Shown here piece after piece: positions 36,847-46,384 of a stretch of 64,000 bases of DNA (positions are counted from its first letter, which is position 1; each line of letters opens with the position of its first letter). Made by a program: the position numbers and the translations under genes. The notes under the pieces were generated by a model. The model saw only the letters and a program-made list of their open reading frames with translations. It was not told the DNA's origin and ran no database searches. The stretch comes from Pseudorhodoplanes sinuspersici (GTDB lineage: Bacteria; Pseudomonadota; Alphaproteobacteria; Rhizobiales; Xanthobacteraceae): contig NZ_CP021112.1 of the NCBI RefSeq assembly GCF_002119765.1, positions 1,234,501-1,298,500 of the forward strand. Reading direction: 5' to 3'.

Positions 36847-37893
36847 TTATTGTGTTCGGCCGCGACCAGTGCCTGCACCATCATCAATCAGCGGCAACTG
36901 GAACTTGCGCCGATATTCGCCCGGACTCATCCCGGCAAGACGCCGGAACAATCGACGGAATGACGCGACATCATCGTATCCGACTTCGCGCGCTACGTCC
37001 TCCACTGCAATCGTGGTGGTTTCGAGGATCTGCTTGGCCTCTTCAATCCGTAGCGCTTGGACATATTCCAGCGGCGAGTAGCCAGTGGCGGCCCGAAAGC
37101 GCCGCGCAAAAGTTCGCCTGGGTAATCCGGAATGACGGATCAGTTCAGCCACGACATCGTCGTGATCATAATGTTGCGCCAGCCAGGTCTGGCATTTCAG
37201 CACGGCCGCGTCGCCATGCTCCACATTCTGGCGCATGGAAGAATAGGGCAATTGCCCGTCGCGGTGCCATTGATAGAGGAACAGCTTCGACATGCGGATC
37301 GCTTCGTCCGTGCCGGCGCGCTTGGCGATCATCATCAAGGCGAGATCCTGCCATGCCGACGCACCGCCGGAGCAGACGATGCGCTGCCCCTCGCCGGACC
37401 GCACAAGAATGCGATCCGGCTGCAGGTCGATATCGGGAAATTGATCGCGAAAGAGCGGCACGTAACACCAGTGCGTCGTAGCCTGATGTCCTTTCAACAA
37501 TCCGGCTTCGGCAAGGACGAGAGATCCACCGCATGACGCATAAATGTGCGTGCCTTTATCATGCATCGCCTTGATCCAGGCTAGCAAATCGCGATCGAGC
37601 GCACGCAGATCGGCATTGGTCCTCACCATGATATTCGGAACGAAGACAATGTCGGTGTCCGCAACACCGCTCACCGCATCCTGAACGACGATGCTCACGC
37701 CGGTCACGAGCTGCAGCGGCCCCGCTTTGGCGCCGACCAGACGCGGCTCGAACAAAGACACATCCGGCAACGCATTGTTGAACAAGGACGAGAGCCTCCC
37801 CGCCGCCCAAAGCGTATCGAAAACCCCGAAGACGATCGACGGATCGCATTCCGGAAACACGACAAGACTGACGCGAACGGGGCGATTGAACAT
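36847..37893 (-). CDS. GlxA-like transcriptional regulator (DJ-1/PfpI domain plus AraC HTH)
   Basis: A 348-residue protein. Residues about 1-190 are a DJ-1/PfpI-like domain (RVSLVVFPECDPSIVFGVFDTL, HIYASCGGSLVLAEAGLL with Cys in the nucleophile-elbow position). Residues about 235-330 hold two AraC helix-turn-helix motifs (SGLPRRTFARRFRAATGYSPLEYVQALRIEEAKQ, YDDVASFRRLFRRLAGMSPGEYRR). The start is ATG at 37893; a much longer open frame upstream runs antisense into the methyltransferase gene and is rejected. It is divergent from that methyltransferase gene, which it likely controls. Confidence 0.88.
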   Translation of the reverse strand: MFNRPVRVSLVVFPECDPSIVFGVFDTLWAAGRLSSLFNNALPDVSLFEPRLVGAKAGPLQLVTGVSIVVQDAVSGVADTDIVFVPNIMVRTNADLRALDRDLLAWIKAMHDKGTHIYASCGGSLVLAEAGLLKGHQATTHWCYVPLFRDQFPDIDLQPDRILVRSGEGQRIVCSGGASAWQDLALMMIAKRAGTDEAIRMSKLFLYQWHRDGQLPYSSMRQNVEHGDAAVLKCQTWLAQHYDHDDVVAELIRHSGLPRRTFARRFRAATGYSPLEYVQALRIEEAKQILETTTIAVEDVAREVGYDDVASFRRLFRRLAGMSPGEYRRKFQLPLIDDGAGTGRGRTQ

Positions 37894-38022
37894 GGCGGGA
37901 CTGGCCCGAATGACACGGTCCTGGCCATTCTGCCTCTCACGCACGCGCCGCGCCACGCCTATTTCGGCACATCCGCGCGGCTTCGAGCCGCCCGTTTTCA
38001 TTGAAAATTTGAGGAGGATGTC

Positions 38023-39072
38023 ATGCAGCCGGATATGGCAAAACTGGAAGCATTGCTGGGAATGGTGGTGAGCGATCTGGGCGCTGCGGCAAATGCCGCG
38101 CTTGTACTCGTTGGGGAAAAGAACGGCCTGTTTCGGGCGCTGGCAGAGGGCGGACCGCAAACATCTGCCGAGCTTGCAAAGCGAACGGGGACGACTGAGC
38201 GATATATTCGCGAATGGCTGTCGTCGCAGGCGGCTTCCGGATACGTCAACTATGACGCAGCGAGCAGCAAATTCTCGCTCACGCCCGAACAAGCCATGGT
38301 GTTTGCGGACCAGGACAGCACCGTTTGCATGACCGGTGGATTTCACTCGCTCGCGGCCGTCTTTGCCGATGAACCCGCTCTGACGGAAGCGTTTCGATCT
38401 GGCAAAGGGCTCGGCTGGGGCGACCGCTGCAACTGCCTATTCTGTGGCGTGGAGCGGTTCTTCCGCCCTGGATACAAGGCCAACCTCATTGCCGAATGGT
38501 TGCCCGCGCTCGACGGCGTGGTGGACAAGCTGAAACGCGGCGCCCGCGTCGTCGATGTCGGCTGTGGCCACGGCGCGTCGACCATGATCATGGCCAAGGC
38601 TTTCCCGAACTCCGAATTCGTCGGGATCGACTTTCACGATGCATCGGTCGCGCACGCCCGCCGTCATGCGAACGGCGTGCGCAACATTCGCTTCGAAGTC
38701 GGGCGCGCGCAGGATTTTGCGGGAAGCGGCTTCGACCTCGTGACCATGTTCGATGCCTTGCACGATATGGGTGATCCGGTCGGCGCTGCCGCGCATGCCC
38801 GTAAGGTGCTCAAGAGCGACGGCACATTGATGCTGGTCGAACCGAAGGCTGGAGATCGCCTCGAAGACAATCTCAACCCGGTCGGTCGTGTCTTTTACGC
38901 GTTCTCTGCCAGCGTCTGTGTGCCGTGTTCTCTGAATCAGGAAGTCGGGCTGGCGCTTGGCGCACAGGCTGGAAACGCGAAGTTGGCAGAGGTGACGCGT
39001 CAAGCCGGCTTCTCGCAATTCCGCTGCGCGGCAGAGACGCCGTTTAACGTCGTGCTGGAGGCGAGGCTTTAA
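38023..39072 (+). CDS. Class I SAM-dependent methyltransferase with N-terminal winged helix
   Basis: A 349-residue protein. An N-terminal winged helix (NGLFRALAEGGPQTSAELAKRTGTTERYIREWL) precedes a Rossmann methyltransferase with motif I VVDVGCGHGAS at 176-186 and acidic loop FVGIDFHD. DALHDMGDP marks the post-III region. This arrangement resembles Mycobacterium Rv2258c and some O-methyltransferases of natural-product pathways. The substrate is unknown. The start is ATG 38023, after GAGGAGGAT. It is divergent from the GlxA-like regulator. Confidence 0.88.
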   Translation: MQPDMAKLEALLGMVVSDLGAAANAALVLVGEKNGLFRALAEGGPQTSAELAKRTGTTERYIREWLSSQAASGYVNYDAASSKFSLTPEQAMVFADQDSTVCMTGGFHSLAAVFADEPALTEAFRSGKGLGWGDRCNCLFCGVERFFRPGYKANLIAEWLPALDGVVDKLKRGARVVDVGCGHGASTMIMAKAFPNSEFVGIDFHDASVAHARRHANGVRNIRFEVGRAQDFAGSGFDLVTMFDALHDMGDPVGAAAHARKVLKSDGTLMLVEPKAGDRLEDNLNPVGRVFYAFSASVCVPCSLNQEVGLALGAQAGNAKLAEVTRQAGFSQFRCAAETPFNVVLEARL

Positions 39073-39080
39073 GCCCGCCT

Positions 39081-39111
39081 ATAAAAACGGGCGCCGAAGC
39101 TCCGGCGCCCG
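39081..39111 (-). terminator. Intrinsic terminator for the small secreted-protein gene
   Basis: Read on the reverse strand, AACGGGCGCCG and CGGCGCCCGTT form an 11-bp stem with a 6-base loop. The run of five T follows in the reverse direction, so it terminates the reverse gene ending at 39138. It may also slow the convergent methyltransferase transcript. Confidence 0.88.
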
Positions 39112-39137
39112 TTCAGGCAATTGGTCTGTAAAAGAAA

Positions 39138-39371
39138 TTACTTCTTCTTTGCCTTCGCCTTGGCCGGAGCGGCTTCCGGCGCCCAAACCGACTTCCAGGC
39201 CAGGTACGGCTGCGAGAAGGCCGTCATCACGAACTTCTTGCCGTTCGCGTTCAGATCGGCGGGGGCAGCCTTGGCGGCTTTCGCAGCCGGAGCCTTGGCA
39301 GACTTTTTGGCAAGAGCGGCGGTCGGCGCCACAGCAACGGCGAGTGCAAGAACAAGAGCGGTTTTACGCAT
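39138..39371 (-). CDS. Small Ala/Lys-rich secreted protein, hypothetical
   Basis: A 77-residue protein with a clear Sec signal peptide (MRKTALVLALAVAVAPTAALA, probable cleavage after ALA). The mature part is very basic and Ala/Lys-rich: two AK repeats flank a central segment FVMTAFSQPYLAWKSVWAPE. GAGGGATCC before the ATG is a good ribosome site, and its own terminator follows. I know no function. The tail resembles cationic histone-like or polyanion-binding periplasmic proteins. Confidence 0.75.
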   Translation of the reverse strand: MRKTALVLALAVAVAPTAALAKKSAKAPAAKAAKAAPADLNANGKKFVMTAFSQPYLAWKSVWAPEAAPAKAKAKKK

Positions 39372-39599
39372 TGGATCCCTCAGAGTTTAATACCACCGGT
39401 ATCCCCCGGCTGTCGGCGAACAAGCACAAAAAGAACGTCGTGCAAATGTAAGAGCCCTTGTTTTCCGGGCATTTTGGCGTGCTTTGCGCCAAACAGTCGC
39501 ACCTTGGCAACAGCCGGACACCGAACCTTAACGGCTGTTTAAATTCCCTCCCGTAGCGTCCCGGTTTGGTCCGGTGCGCAGGAAGCGGCCGGACGTCAG

Positions 39600-41804
39600 A
39601 TGCTGCGGGGGATCGCTTTGGGACGGCGAAACAAGGCCGCGCGCCGCGAGCCAAAGTTCGATGTCGAGGGTCCCAAGCGGGAATTGCGCGTCGACCCCGA
39701 AGACAGGATTCCGATCAGCGACGAGGATATGCCCCGTACCAAGACGCGCGCGCGCAAAAAGCCGGCCAGCAACGGAAAGGCCAGCGCCCCAGATGCGGCG
39801 CCTGCCAAGGCGCCCAGGAAAGGCGGCAGCGGCGGAGGCCGCCGCAGATCCCTGCCCGGCCGCCTCGTCTATTGGGGATTGGTCCTTTGCCTTTGGGGCG
39901 TGATCGGCCTCGTCGGCCTTTTTGCGTGGGTGGGCGCGCACCTGCCGCCGATCCAGTCGCTCGAAGTGCCCAAGCGCCCGCCATCGATCCAGATCGCCGG
40001 AACGGACGGACGCATATTGGCCGTTCGCGGTGACAGCGGCGTTTCAGCCAAGGTGAAGGAGTTGCCGAAATACGTGCCTCAGGCCTTCATCGCCATCGAG
40101 GATCGGCGCTTCTACGAGCATTACGGCATCGATCCCATCGGCATTGCCCGGGCCGCCGTCGCCAACATCTTGCGCCGCGGCGTCTCGCAAGGCGGCTCGA
40201 CCCTGACACAACAGCTCGCAAAGAACCTGTTCCTGACGCAGGAACGCACGTTCAGCCGCAAGCTGCAGGAAGTCGTGCTCGCGCTATGGCTGGAGCAGAA
40301 ATTCTCGAAAACCGAGATCCTCGATCTCTATCTCAATCGCGTCTATTTCGGCGCCGGCGCCTATGGCGTAGAAGCAGCGGCGCAGCGCTATTTCGGCAAA
40401 CATGCGCGTGAAATGTCGCTGTCCGAAGCGGCAATGCTGGCCGGGCTGGTCCGTTCGCCGTCGCGGCTCGCCCCGACGCGCAATCCGAATGGCGCACAAC
40501 GTCGCGCGCAAGTCGTGCTGGCGGCCATGGCCAATTCCGGCTTCATCAATGACAAGACCGCGGCGACGGCCATCGCCCAGCCAGCGCATGCGCTGAAACA
40601 GACCAGCAATGGATCGATCAATTACGTCGCCGACTGGATCATGGACGTGCTCGACGATCTCGTCGGTCGCGTCGATGACGATATCGTTGTCGAAACATCG
40701 ATTGATCCGGCGATGCAGCTCTATGCCGAACAGGCGATCACCGAAGAGCTGACAGCAAAGGGCGAAAAGTTCGGCGTCGAACAGGGCGCGCTGATCGCGA
40801 TGACACCGGACGGCGCGGTACGTGCGATGATCGGCGGCAAGAGCTATGCGGAAAGCCAGTTCAACCGCGCGGTTGCCGCCAAGCGCCAGCCGGGCTCGTC
40901 ATTCAAGCCGTTCGTCTATCTCACCGCGCTCGAACGCGGGCTGACGCCGGACACGATCCGCGAGGACAAGCCGATTTCCGTGAGAGGCTGGAAACCGGAA
41001 AATTATACGCGCGAATATTATGGCCCCGTCACACTGACACAGGCGCTGGCGATGTCGCTGAATACCGTGTCCGTGCGGCTGACGCTGGAATTTGGCCCCA
41101 CTGCGGTGACGCGCACCGCGCATCGGCTCGGCATTGCCTCCAAACTTGAACCGAATGCCTCGATCGCGCTCGGCACGTCGGAAGTGTCGCTGCTCGAAAT
41201 GGCATCGGCCTTCGCCCCTTTCGCCAATAACGGCATGGCGATCTCGCCGCATGTGATCGAAAGCATTCGCGGCAGGAATGGCAAGGTGCGCTATCGGCGC
41301 CGACCGCAAAGCTTCGGCCAGACGATAGAGCCGCGCTACGTCGGCATGATGAATACGATGCTGCAGGAAACGCTGCAGATCGGCACCGGACGCAAGGCCG
41401 AACTTGGCGGACGTCCCGCCGCCGGCAAAACAGGTACGAGCCAGGATTTCCGCGATGGCTGGTTCGTCGGTTACACGGCGCAGCTTGTCGCCGGCGTGTG
41501 GCTTGGCAACGACGATTCATCTCCGACGAAAAAAATGACCGGCGGCGGACTACCGGCGGAGATCTGGGCCCGCTTCATGAAAAACGCGCATCGCAACACT
41601 CCTGTTGCGAGCCTGCCGGGCCTGCATGGCGGCTTCTATCTGCCTTATCCGAACCAGCAGAACGAAGCGCCGGGCATGGTGCAAAATGATCGGCCGGTGC
41701 CGCCGGGCTCCATACCGGGACGTTCGGCTTCAGTCGCAACGCCGGCGCGCAATGACGGGATGGATAGCTGGCTGCTGGACCGCCTGCTGGGACCGCGCCG
41801 TTAA
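39600..41804 (+). CDS. Class A penicillin-binding protein (PBP1-type)
   Basis: A 734-residue bifunctional cell-wall synthase. After a basic, disordered cytoplasmic N-terminus (about 1-85) and one membrane anchor (about 88-112), the GT51 domain has catalytic Glu167 (AIEDRRFYEHYG) and QGGSTLTQQLAKNL. The transpeptidase domain has Ser433 (SSFK, 433-436), SLN and KTG (610-612). It polymerises and crosslinks peptidoglycan. Its TAA stop is interleaved with the convergent exporter's stop (TTAA). Confidence 0.96.
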   Translation: MLRGIALGRRNKAARREPKFDVEGPKRELRVDPEDRIPISDEDMPRTKTRARKKPASNGKASAPDAAPAKAPRKGGSGGGRRRSLPGRLVYWGLVLCLWGVIGLVGLFAWVGAHLPPIQSLEVPKRPPSIQIAGTDGRILAVRGDSGVSAKVKELPKYVPQAFIAIEDRRFYEHYGIDPIGIARAAVANILRRGVSQGGSTLTQQLAKNLFLTQERTFSRKLQEVVLALWLEQKFSKTEILDLYLNRVYFGAGAYGVEAAAQRYFGKHAREMSLSEAAMLAGLVRSPSRLAPTRNPNGAQRRAQVVLAAMANSGFINDKTAATAIAQPAHALKQTSNGSINYVADWIMDVLDDLVGRVDDDIVVETSIDPAMQLYAEQAITEELTAKGEKFGVEQGALIAMTPDGAVRAMIGGKSYAESQFNRAVAAKRQPGSSFKPFVYLTALERGLTPDTIREDKPISVRGWKPENYTREYYGPVTLTQALAMSLNTVSVRLTLEFGPTAVTRTAHRLGIASKLEPNASIALGTSEVSLLEMASAFAPFANNGMAISPHVIESIRGRNGKVRYRRRPQSFGQTIEPRYVGMMNTMLQETLQIGTGRKAELGGRPAAGKTGTSQDFRDGWFVGYTAQLVAGVWLGNDDSSPTKKMTGGGLPAEIWARFMKNAHRNTPVASLPGLHGGFYLPYPNQQNEAPGMVQNDRPVPPGSIPGRSASVATPARNDGMDSWLLDRLLGPRR

Positions 41805-42994
41805 CGCGCTTGCGGCGCTGCCCGCCGCAGCAACAGCCAAAGCCCGAACACCACCAAGGTCATCGCCAGAATGGCAATGCCTGCGACAATGACCGAACGG
41901 TTCATTGCGAAAGCCACCAGCGTGCAGACAATGGCCGCCATGAATTGAGGGCTGAACCCGAGGAGCGACGATGCCGCTCCGGCGCGATCCGAAAAGCAGG
42001 ACAGTCCACCTGCCAAAGCCAGCGGGAAGACCATACCAAAGCCAATCAGCGTGAACGCCATCGCCGCAACCAGCGTCACCACGGATGCAAGGTCTAGTGC
42101 AATCAGCAGGCAGACAATCGTGCCACCCGTGACCATGATCGATGCCCCATAGCCGATCATGCGCACGATGCCGACGCGCAACACCTTCCGCGTTGCGAAA
42201 AGGTTGCCGACGAGAAAACCACACCCACAGAGCGTGAAGATGACCGCAAACCGAAGCGGGGTCAGGCCGTAAAGATTCTGCAGGATGAAGGGAGCGGTCG
42301 TCAGCCACACCAGAAGACACGTATAGGCCGCAGCGCCGATCAGGAGATATAACACAAACACGCGATGTTGCAGCATCTGGCGATAACCAGATATCAGCGT
42401 GCCGATCGACAACTGCTCTGACACGCGCTCTCCAAGCGTTTCCGGCAGTTTGCGCCAGACCGTGGCAAGCACAACGGCACCGACAGCCAGCAGCGCCGCA
42501 AAGGCAGAACGCCAGCCAAAGAAGAAATGCAAGGTTCCGCCAATCAGCGGCGCGGATACCGGCCCGGCCGCCATCACGAGACTCATCAAAGACAATTCTT
42601 TGCCGGCTCGTGCGCCACTATAGAGATCGCGCACGACGGCTCGCGCGAGGACGGTCGCACCCGACGCACCAAAGGCCTGCAAGACGCGCGCGCCGATCAG
42701 AACGTCGATTGACGGCGACAGAAAACAGATCAGCGCACCGGCGCAATAGCAGAGAATCGCAATCAAAAGGCCGGATCTGCGACCGTACCAATCCGAGATC
42801 GGCCCGTAAGCGATCTGGCCGGCAGCAAAGCCGATGAGATAAGCCGACAGCGTCAGTTGCACCTGCGCCGGAGGGACCCCGAAGGCACGGCCGATATCCG
42901 GCAAAACCGGCAAATACAGATCGGTCGATAACGGTCCTAACGCGGTCAGCGCCGCGAGCAGCGCGGTGAACGCAAACGTATTGGGTTTGAACAT
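41801..42994 (-). CDS. Bcr/CflA-family multidrug exporter (MFS)
   Basis: A 397-residue 12-helix major facilitator protein. The Bcr/CflA marks are LGPLSTDLYLPVLPDIGRAFG at the N-terminus, the loop QIAYGPISDWYGRRSG, and ALRVLQAFGASGATVLARAVVRDL-like helix four (motif C region). Members export drugs such as bicyclomycin or sulfonamides, and natural substrates are often unknown. It is convergent with the penicillin-binding protein gene and overlaps it by four bases. Confidence 0.95.
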   Translation of the reverse strand: MFKPNTFAFTALLAALTALGPLSTDLYLPVLPDIGRAFGVPPAQVQLTLSAYLIGFAAGQIAYGPISDWYGRRSGLLIAILCYCAGALICFLSPSIDVLIGARVLQAFGASGATVLARAVVRDLYSGARAGKELSLMSLVMAAGPVSAPLIGGTLHFFFGWRSAFAALLAVGAVVLATVWRKLPETLGERVSEQLSIGTLISGYRQMLQHRVFVLYLLIGAAAYTCLLVWLTTAPFILQNLYGLTPLRFAVIFTLCGCGFLVGNLFATRKVLRVGIVRMIGYGASIMVTGGTIVCLLIALDLASVVTLVAAMAFTLIGFGMVFPLALAGGLSCFSDRAGAASSLLGFSPQFMAAIVCTLVAFAMNRSVIVAGIAILAMTLVVFGLWLLLRRAAPQAR

Positions 42995-43018
42995 GAAGAT
43001 GAATTGATGCCGAGTATC

Positions 43019-43825
43019 TCAGTGCCGTGAACGGGGTTTGCCGTTCACGGGGACGTCCGGCAACGGCCGCGCGCTTGGCAAGCCATAGCGGTGAAGCTCG
43101 GTGCCATGACTGTCAAGCCAGTTCTTTGCTCGGCGGACATTCGGGCAGAGCCGGTCTACGAGACGCCAGAACCGGGGCGAATGGTTCATTTCGACAAGAT
43201 GCGCCACTTCGTGCGCGGCAAGATAATCGAGCACATAGGGCGGCGCGAGAATGAGCCGCCAGGAATAGGACAGCACGCCGGTGGTCGAGCAGGAGCCCCA
43301 GCGGCTCGACGGATCGCGAATCGACACATGCTTGACGGTCACGCCGAGCTGTTCGGCGAAAGCGCGGCTGGCCTGTTCGAGATCGGCTTTGGCTTCGCGG
43401 CGCAGGAAATCGCCGACGCGGCGATCGACATGTGGCGTATCGCCGGCCACGCATAATTTGCGCTCGCCATCTTCTGCCACTTCGATCCAGACCGTGCCGC
43501 GCATGCCCTTGCGATGCACGAGGCGGTGCGGTTGGCCACGCAGCGGAACAATCGTGCCATGGGCAAAGGGTTCGGCCTTCGGCAGATGATCGAGACGCGA
43601 CGCGATCCAACCGCCATGCTTCTGCGCAAAATCCTTTGCTTCCTTCAGGCAGCCGCGCGGTGGCATCGTCAGCACGACCTCACGGGTCGCGGCCATGATG
43701 CGCAGCGTATAACGGCGTGCCTGGCGATGTCGTCTGACACGCACAAGGTAGATGTGCTTGTCATGGACGACCTGGATCGCCTTCGGTTCGGCCGGGCGGC
43801 GGTACAAAAGAGCACGAAGCGACAT
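43019..43825 (-). CDS. YgjP-like zinc metallopeptidase
   Basis: A 268-residue protein. The signature SSRWGSCS is at 173-180, and the zinc motif HEVAHLVEMNHSPRFW gives His205, Glu206, His209 and a third ligand His215. This is the YgjP/DUF45 group, a gluzincin-type family of poorly defined function. It lies 24 bp downstream of the exporter's start on the same strand. Confidence 0.9.
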   Translation of the reverse strand: MSLRALLYRRPAEPKAIQVVHDKHIYLVRVRRHRQARRYTLRIMAATREVVLTMPPRGCLKEAKDFAQKHGGWIASRLDHLPKAEPFAHGTIVPLRGQPHRLVHRKGMRGTVWIEVAEDGERKLCVAGDTPHVDRRVGDFLRREAKADLEQASRAFAEQLGVTVKHVSIRDPSSRWGSCSTTGVLSYSWRLILAPPYVLDYLAAHEVAHLVEMNHSPRFWRLVDRLCPNVRRAKNWLDSHGTELHRYGLPSARPLPDVPVNGKPRSRH

Positions 43826-44115
43826 GACACCCTCGCTGCCTCGCCGCAGATACTGCCATAGCCGGGGCCAACGAAAAGCTTATCGCGAAAATAAAGTCTG
43901 ACCCCAATATGTGGTGCAAACTCGTGCCAAAGACCACAAAAAGCTGTGCTTAAATATTGAATATCAGTTCATTTTTTGTGAAGGCTCCGCGCACGCGAAA
44001 TCTGCGGATCAACCGGCGCATTTTCAGAAAACCGTCACAATAACAGCGGCTTAGCGCCAACGGCGTCGAACCAGTGTCATCAACCGGTTAAAAGCTGCTG
44101 ATTCGAAACCGTCCC
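43826..44115. other. 290-bp gap with no supported feature
   Basis: An AT-richer stretch between the YgjP gene and phaZ. I see no open frame with a ribosome site, no tRNA and no strong hairpin. It probably carries the metallopeptidase promoter. Confidence 0.5.
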
Positions 44116-45486
44116 TCAGCTTACGGCATGGACGATACGGGGCTTGCTAATCACGCTCTGGCTACTCAGCGCAAAGTCGGCAATGCGCGGCGCAATCTCG
44201 GACCGGAAACGCGACCCGTTGAACACGCCATAGTGGCCGACGCCTGGCTGTACGTAATGCGCCTGGCGATTGGCAGGGATATTGACGCACAGTGCATGCG
44301 CCGCCTCGGTCTGACCAAGACCGGAGATATCGTCCTTTTCGCCCTCAATGGTCAGCAACGCGGTCTTGCGGATCGCCGCCGGATCAATGCGCACGCCGCG
44401 ATGCATCATCTCGCCTTTTGGCAAAAGATGCTTCACGAAGACCGTATCGACAGTCTGCAAGTAGAATTCGGCGGTGAGATCCATGACGGCCAGATACTCG
44501 TCATAGAACTCGCGATGCTTCTGTGCGGAATCGCCGTCCCCCTTCACGAGATTGAAGAAAAGCTGCTTGTGCGCGTCGAGATGCCGGTCGAGGTTCATGC
44601 TGACGAAGCCGTTGAGCTGCAGGAACCCCGGATACACGTCGCGCATCACGCCAGGATGCGGAAACGGCACCTTGGTGATGACGTTGCGCCGGAACCAATC
44701 GGTCCCGCGATCCTCGGCCAGCTTGTTGACCGCAGTCGGATTGATGCGCGTATCGATCGGCCCGCCCATCAGCGTCATCGAATGGGGCACATAAGGATCG
44801 CCCTCGGCTTCCATCCGCGCCACGGCCGCCAGCACCGGTACGGCCGGCTGGCATACTGCAACGAGATGACAATCTCCCCCGAGCGCATGCAGGATCGAAA
44901 TGACGTAATCGATATAATCGTCGAGGTCGAAGCGGCCTTCGGCCAGCGGCACCAGACGCGCATCGACCCATTCGGTGATGTAGACATCATGATTGGGGAG
45001 AAAGGCTTCGACCGTCCCCCGCAACAGTGTCGCGTAATGGCCCGACATCGGTGCGACAATCACCAGCTTTGGCTGCGGGCGGCGCGGAGGCGACCGAAAC
45101 ACACGCTCGAAATGCAGAAGGCGACAAAACGGCCGCTCCCAAACCGGGGTGATGTGAACCGGCACACGTTCGCCACTGACGATAGTATCGTTAATGCCCC
45201 ATTCCGGCTTGCCGTAACGGCGGGTAAAGCGCTCGAACATCTCGGCGCTGGCCGCCATCGTCTTCCCGAATGTCGTATGCGACCAGGGATTAAGAGGATT
45301 CTTGAGATAGAGCCGCGCGACATCCGCAGCAGCGCGAGCGGGATTCAGCGCGGCGTAGCTCATTTCATAGAACCAATACATCCCGTTGGATAGAACGGGA
45401 CCGCCTTCCTCCGGCAAAGCCGGCGCGCCGCCAAATTCCCCAATCGCCATATTTTTCTGTCCCGACACGTTGTTGCAACGCAACAT
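44116..45486 (-). CDS. phaZ: Intracellular polyhydroxyalkanoate depolymerase
   Basis: A 456-residue PHB depolymerase that mobilises stored polymer. It matches the Cupriavidus PhaZ1 pattern: MSGHYATLLRGTVEAFLPNHDVYITEWVDAR, the cysteine nucleophile box HLVAVCQPAVPVLAAVARM (Cys212 here, equivalent to Cys183), MTLMGGPIDTRINPTAVN, and GEKDDISGLGQT with the catalytic Asp, then PGVGHYGVFNGSRFR with His. The start is uncertain; ATG at 45450 or 45381 (MYWFYEMSYAALNP) would give proteins nearer the family length. Confidence 0.95.
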   Translation of the reverse strand: MLRCNNVSGQKNMAIGEFGGAPALPEEGGPVLSNGMYWFYEMSYAALNPARAAADVARLYLKNPLNPWSHTTFGKTMAASAEMFERFTRRYGKPEWGINDTIVSGERVPVHITPVWERPFCRLLHFERVFRSPPRRPQPKLVIVAPMSGHYATLLRGTVEAFLPNHDVYITEWVDARLVPLAEGRFDLDDYIDYVISILHALGGDCHLVAVCQPAVPVLAAVARMEAEGDPYVPHSMTLMGGPIDTRINPTAVNKLAEDRGTDWFRRNVITKVPFPHPGVMRDVYPGFLQLNGFVSMNLDRHLDAHKQLFFNLVKGDGDSAQKHREFYDEYLAVMDLTAEFYLQTVDTVFVKHLLPKGEMMHRGVRIDPAAIRKTALLTIEGEKDDISGLGQTEAAHALCVNIPANRQAHYVQPGVGHYGVFNGSRFRSEIAPRIADFALSSQSVISKPRIVHAVS

Positions 45487-45547
45487 CGGGCCTTTTGTTC
45501 ACGGCGTCAATATAGGCGACGGATCTTGAAATCAGATTACAAATTGG

Positions 45548-46384
45548 TCATTCGCCGCTTTGCATCAGCGATCCGACCGTTCTGGCGCTCTTTAGCAGCG
45601 CCAAAAAACCAATGATTGCAGCTACAAAATAGGCAATATTCAGCGCAAAGGCCCAAATCATCAGGTCCGCGCGGAAGGTGTGCTCAATCAACAGGGCTCG
45701 CATGCCCTCGAACACATAGGTCGGCGGCAGCAGCCAGGCGACCGCCTGCAGCCACTCCGGCAGGATCGAAACCGGGTAATAAACGCAAGTGAGCGGCAGC
45801 AGCAGGAACATGATGGTCCAGGCCATGCTTTCGGCGCCCATGCCGTTCCGAAGCACGATGCCGGACACGAAAATGCCGACAGCCCAACTCGTCAAGATCA
45901 GGTTAAGGAAGAAGATCGCCAGCGCAAAGCCCAGTCCGTAGAGATTGAAGCTGAAGAACCCCATCGCCATAAGAGACACCGGCACCATGCCGATCGCGAG
46001 GCGAATGACGCTCATGATCATCAGTGCGCAGATGAATTCGACGGGGCGCAGCGGGCTCATCATCAGATTGCCCATGTTGCGCGCCCACATCTCTTCGAGA
46101 AACGAGATGGAAAATCCGAGCTGCCCCCGAAACAGAATATCCCACAGCAGCACCGCGCCGATGAAGGTACCGCCGGCCTTTGCAAAGAAGCCGGCATTCT
46201 CAGAAATGTAGAGCTGCAGAAAGCCCCACATCAGCATCTGCACCGCAGGCCAATAGATCAACTCAAGCAATCGCGGCCACGACGATCGCAGCAGATACCA
46301 ATAACGCAGCACCATCGCGAAGATGCGGCTTATCGAAAAAGCAATTGCTTCGGGCGATTGATATGTGCGTGGCGACACCTTCAT
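45548..46384 (-). CDS. ABC-2 type exporter permease
   Basis: A 278-residue membrane protein with about six helices and the ABC-2 family pattern (YWLLRSSWPRLLELIYWPAVQMLMWGFLQLYI; VYYPVSILPEWLQAVAWLLPPTYVFEGMR). The start ATG at 46384 overlaps the ATPase stop as ATGA, which rejects a much longer upstream open frame. With the ATPase it forms an exporter of unknown cargo. Confidence 0.92.
   Translation of the reverse strand: MKVSPRTYQSPEAIAFSISRIFAMVLRYWYLLRSSWPRLLELIYWPAVQMLMWGFLQLYISENAGFFAKAGGTFIGAVLLWDILFRGQLGFSISFLEEMWARNMGNLMMSPLRPVEFICALMIMSVIRLAIGMVPVSLMAMGFFSFNLYGLGFALAIFFLNLILTSWAVGIFVSGIVLRNGMGAESMAWTIMFLLLPLTCVYYPVSILPEWLQAVAWLLPPTYVFEGMRALLIEHTFRADLMIWAFALNIAYFVAAIIGFLALLKSARTVGSLMQSGE

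Noticed and set aside
36847-38346. Longer form of the GlxA-like regulator reaching into the methyltransferase gene
   Set aside because: The extra N-terminal part is antisense to a well-supported gene and has no domain; the DJ-1-like domain begins right at ATG 37893.
44128-45393. Forward open frame over phaZ
   Set aside because: phaZ on the reverse strand is clearly real with catalytic motifs; the forward frame has none.
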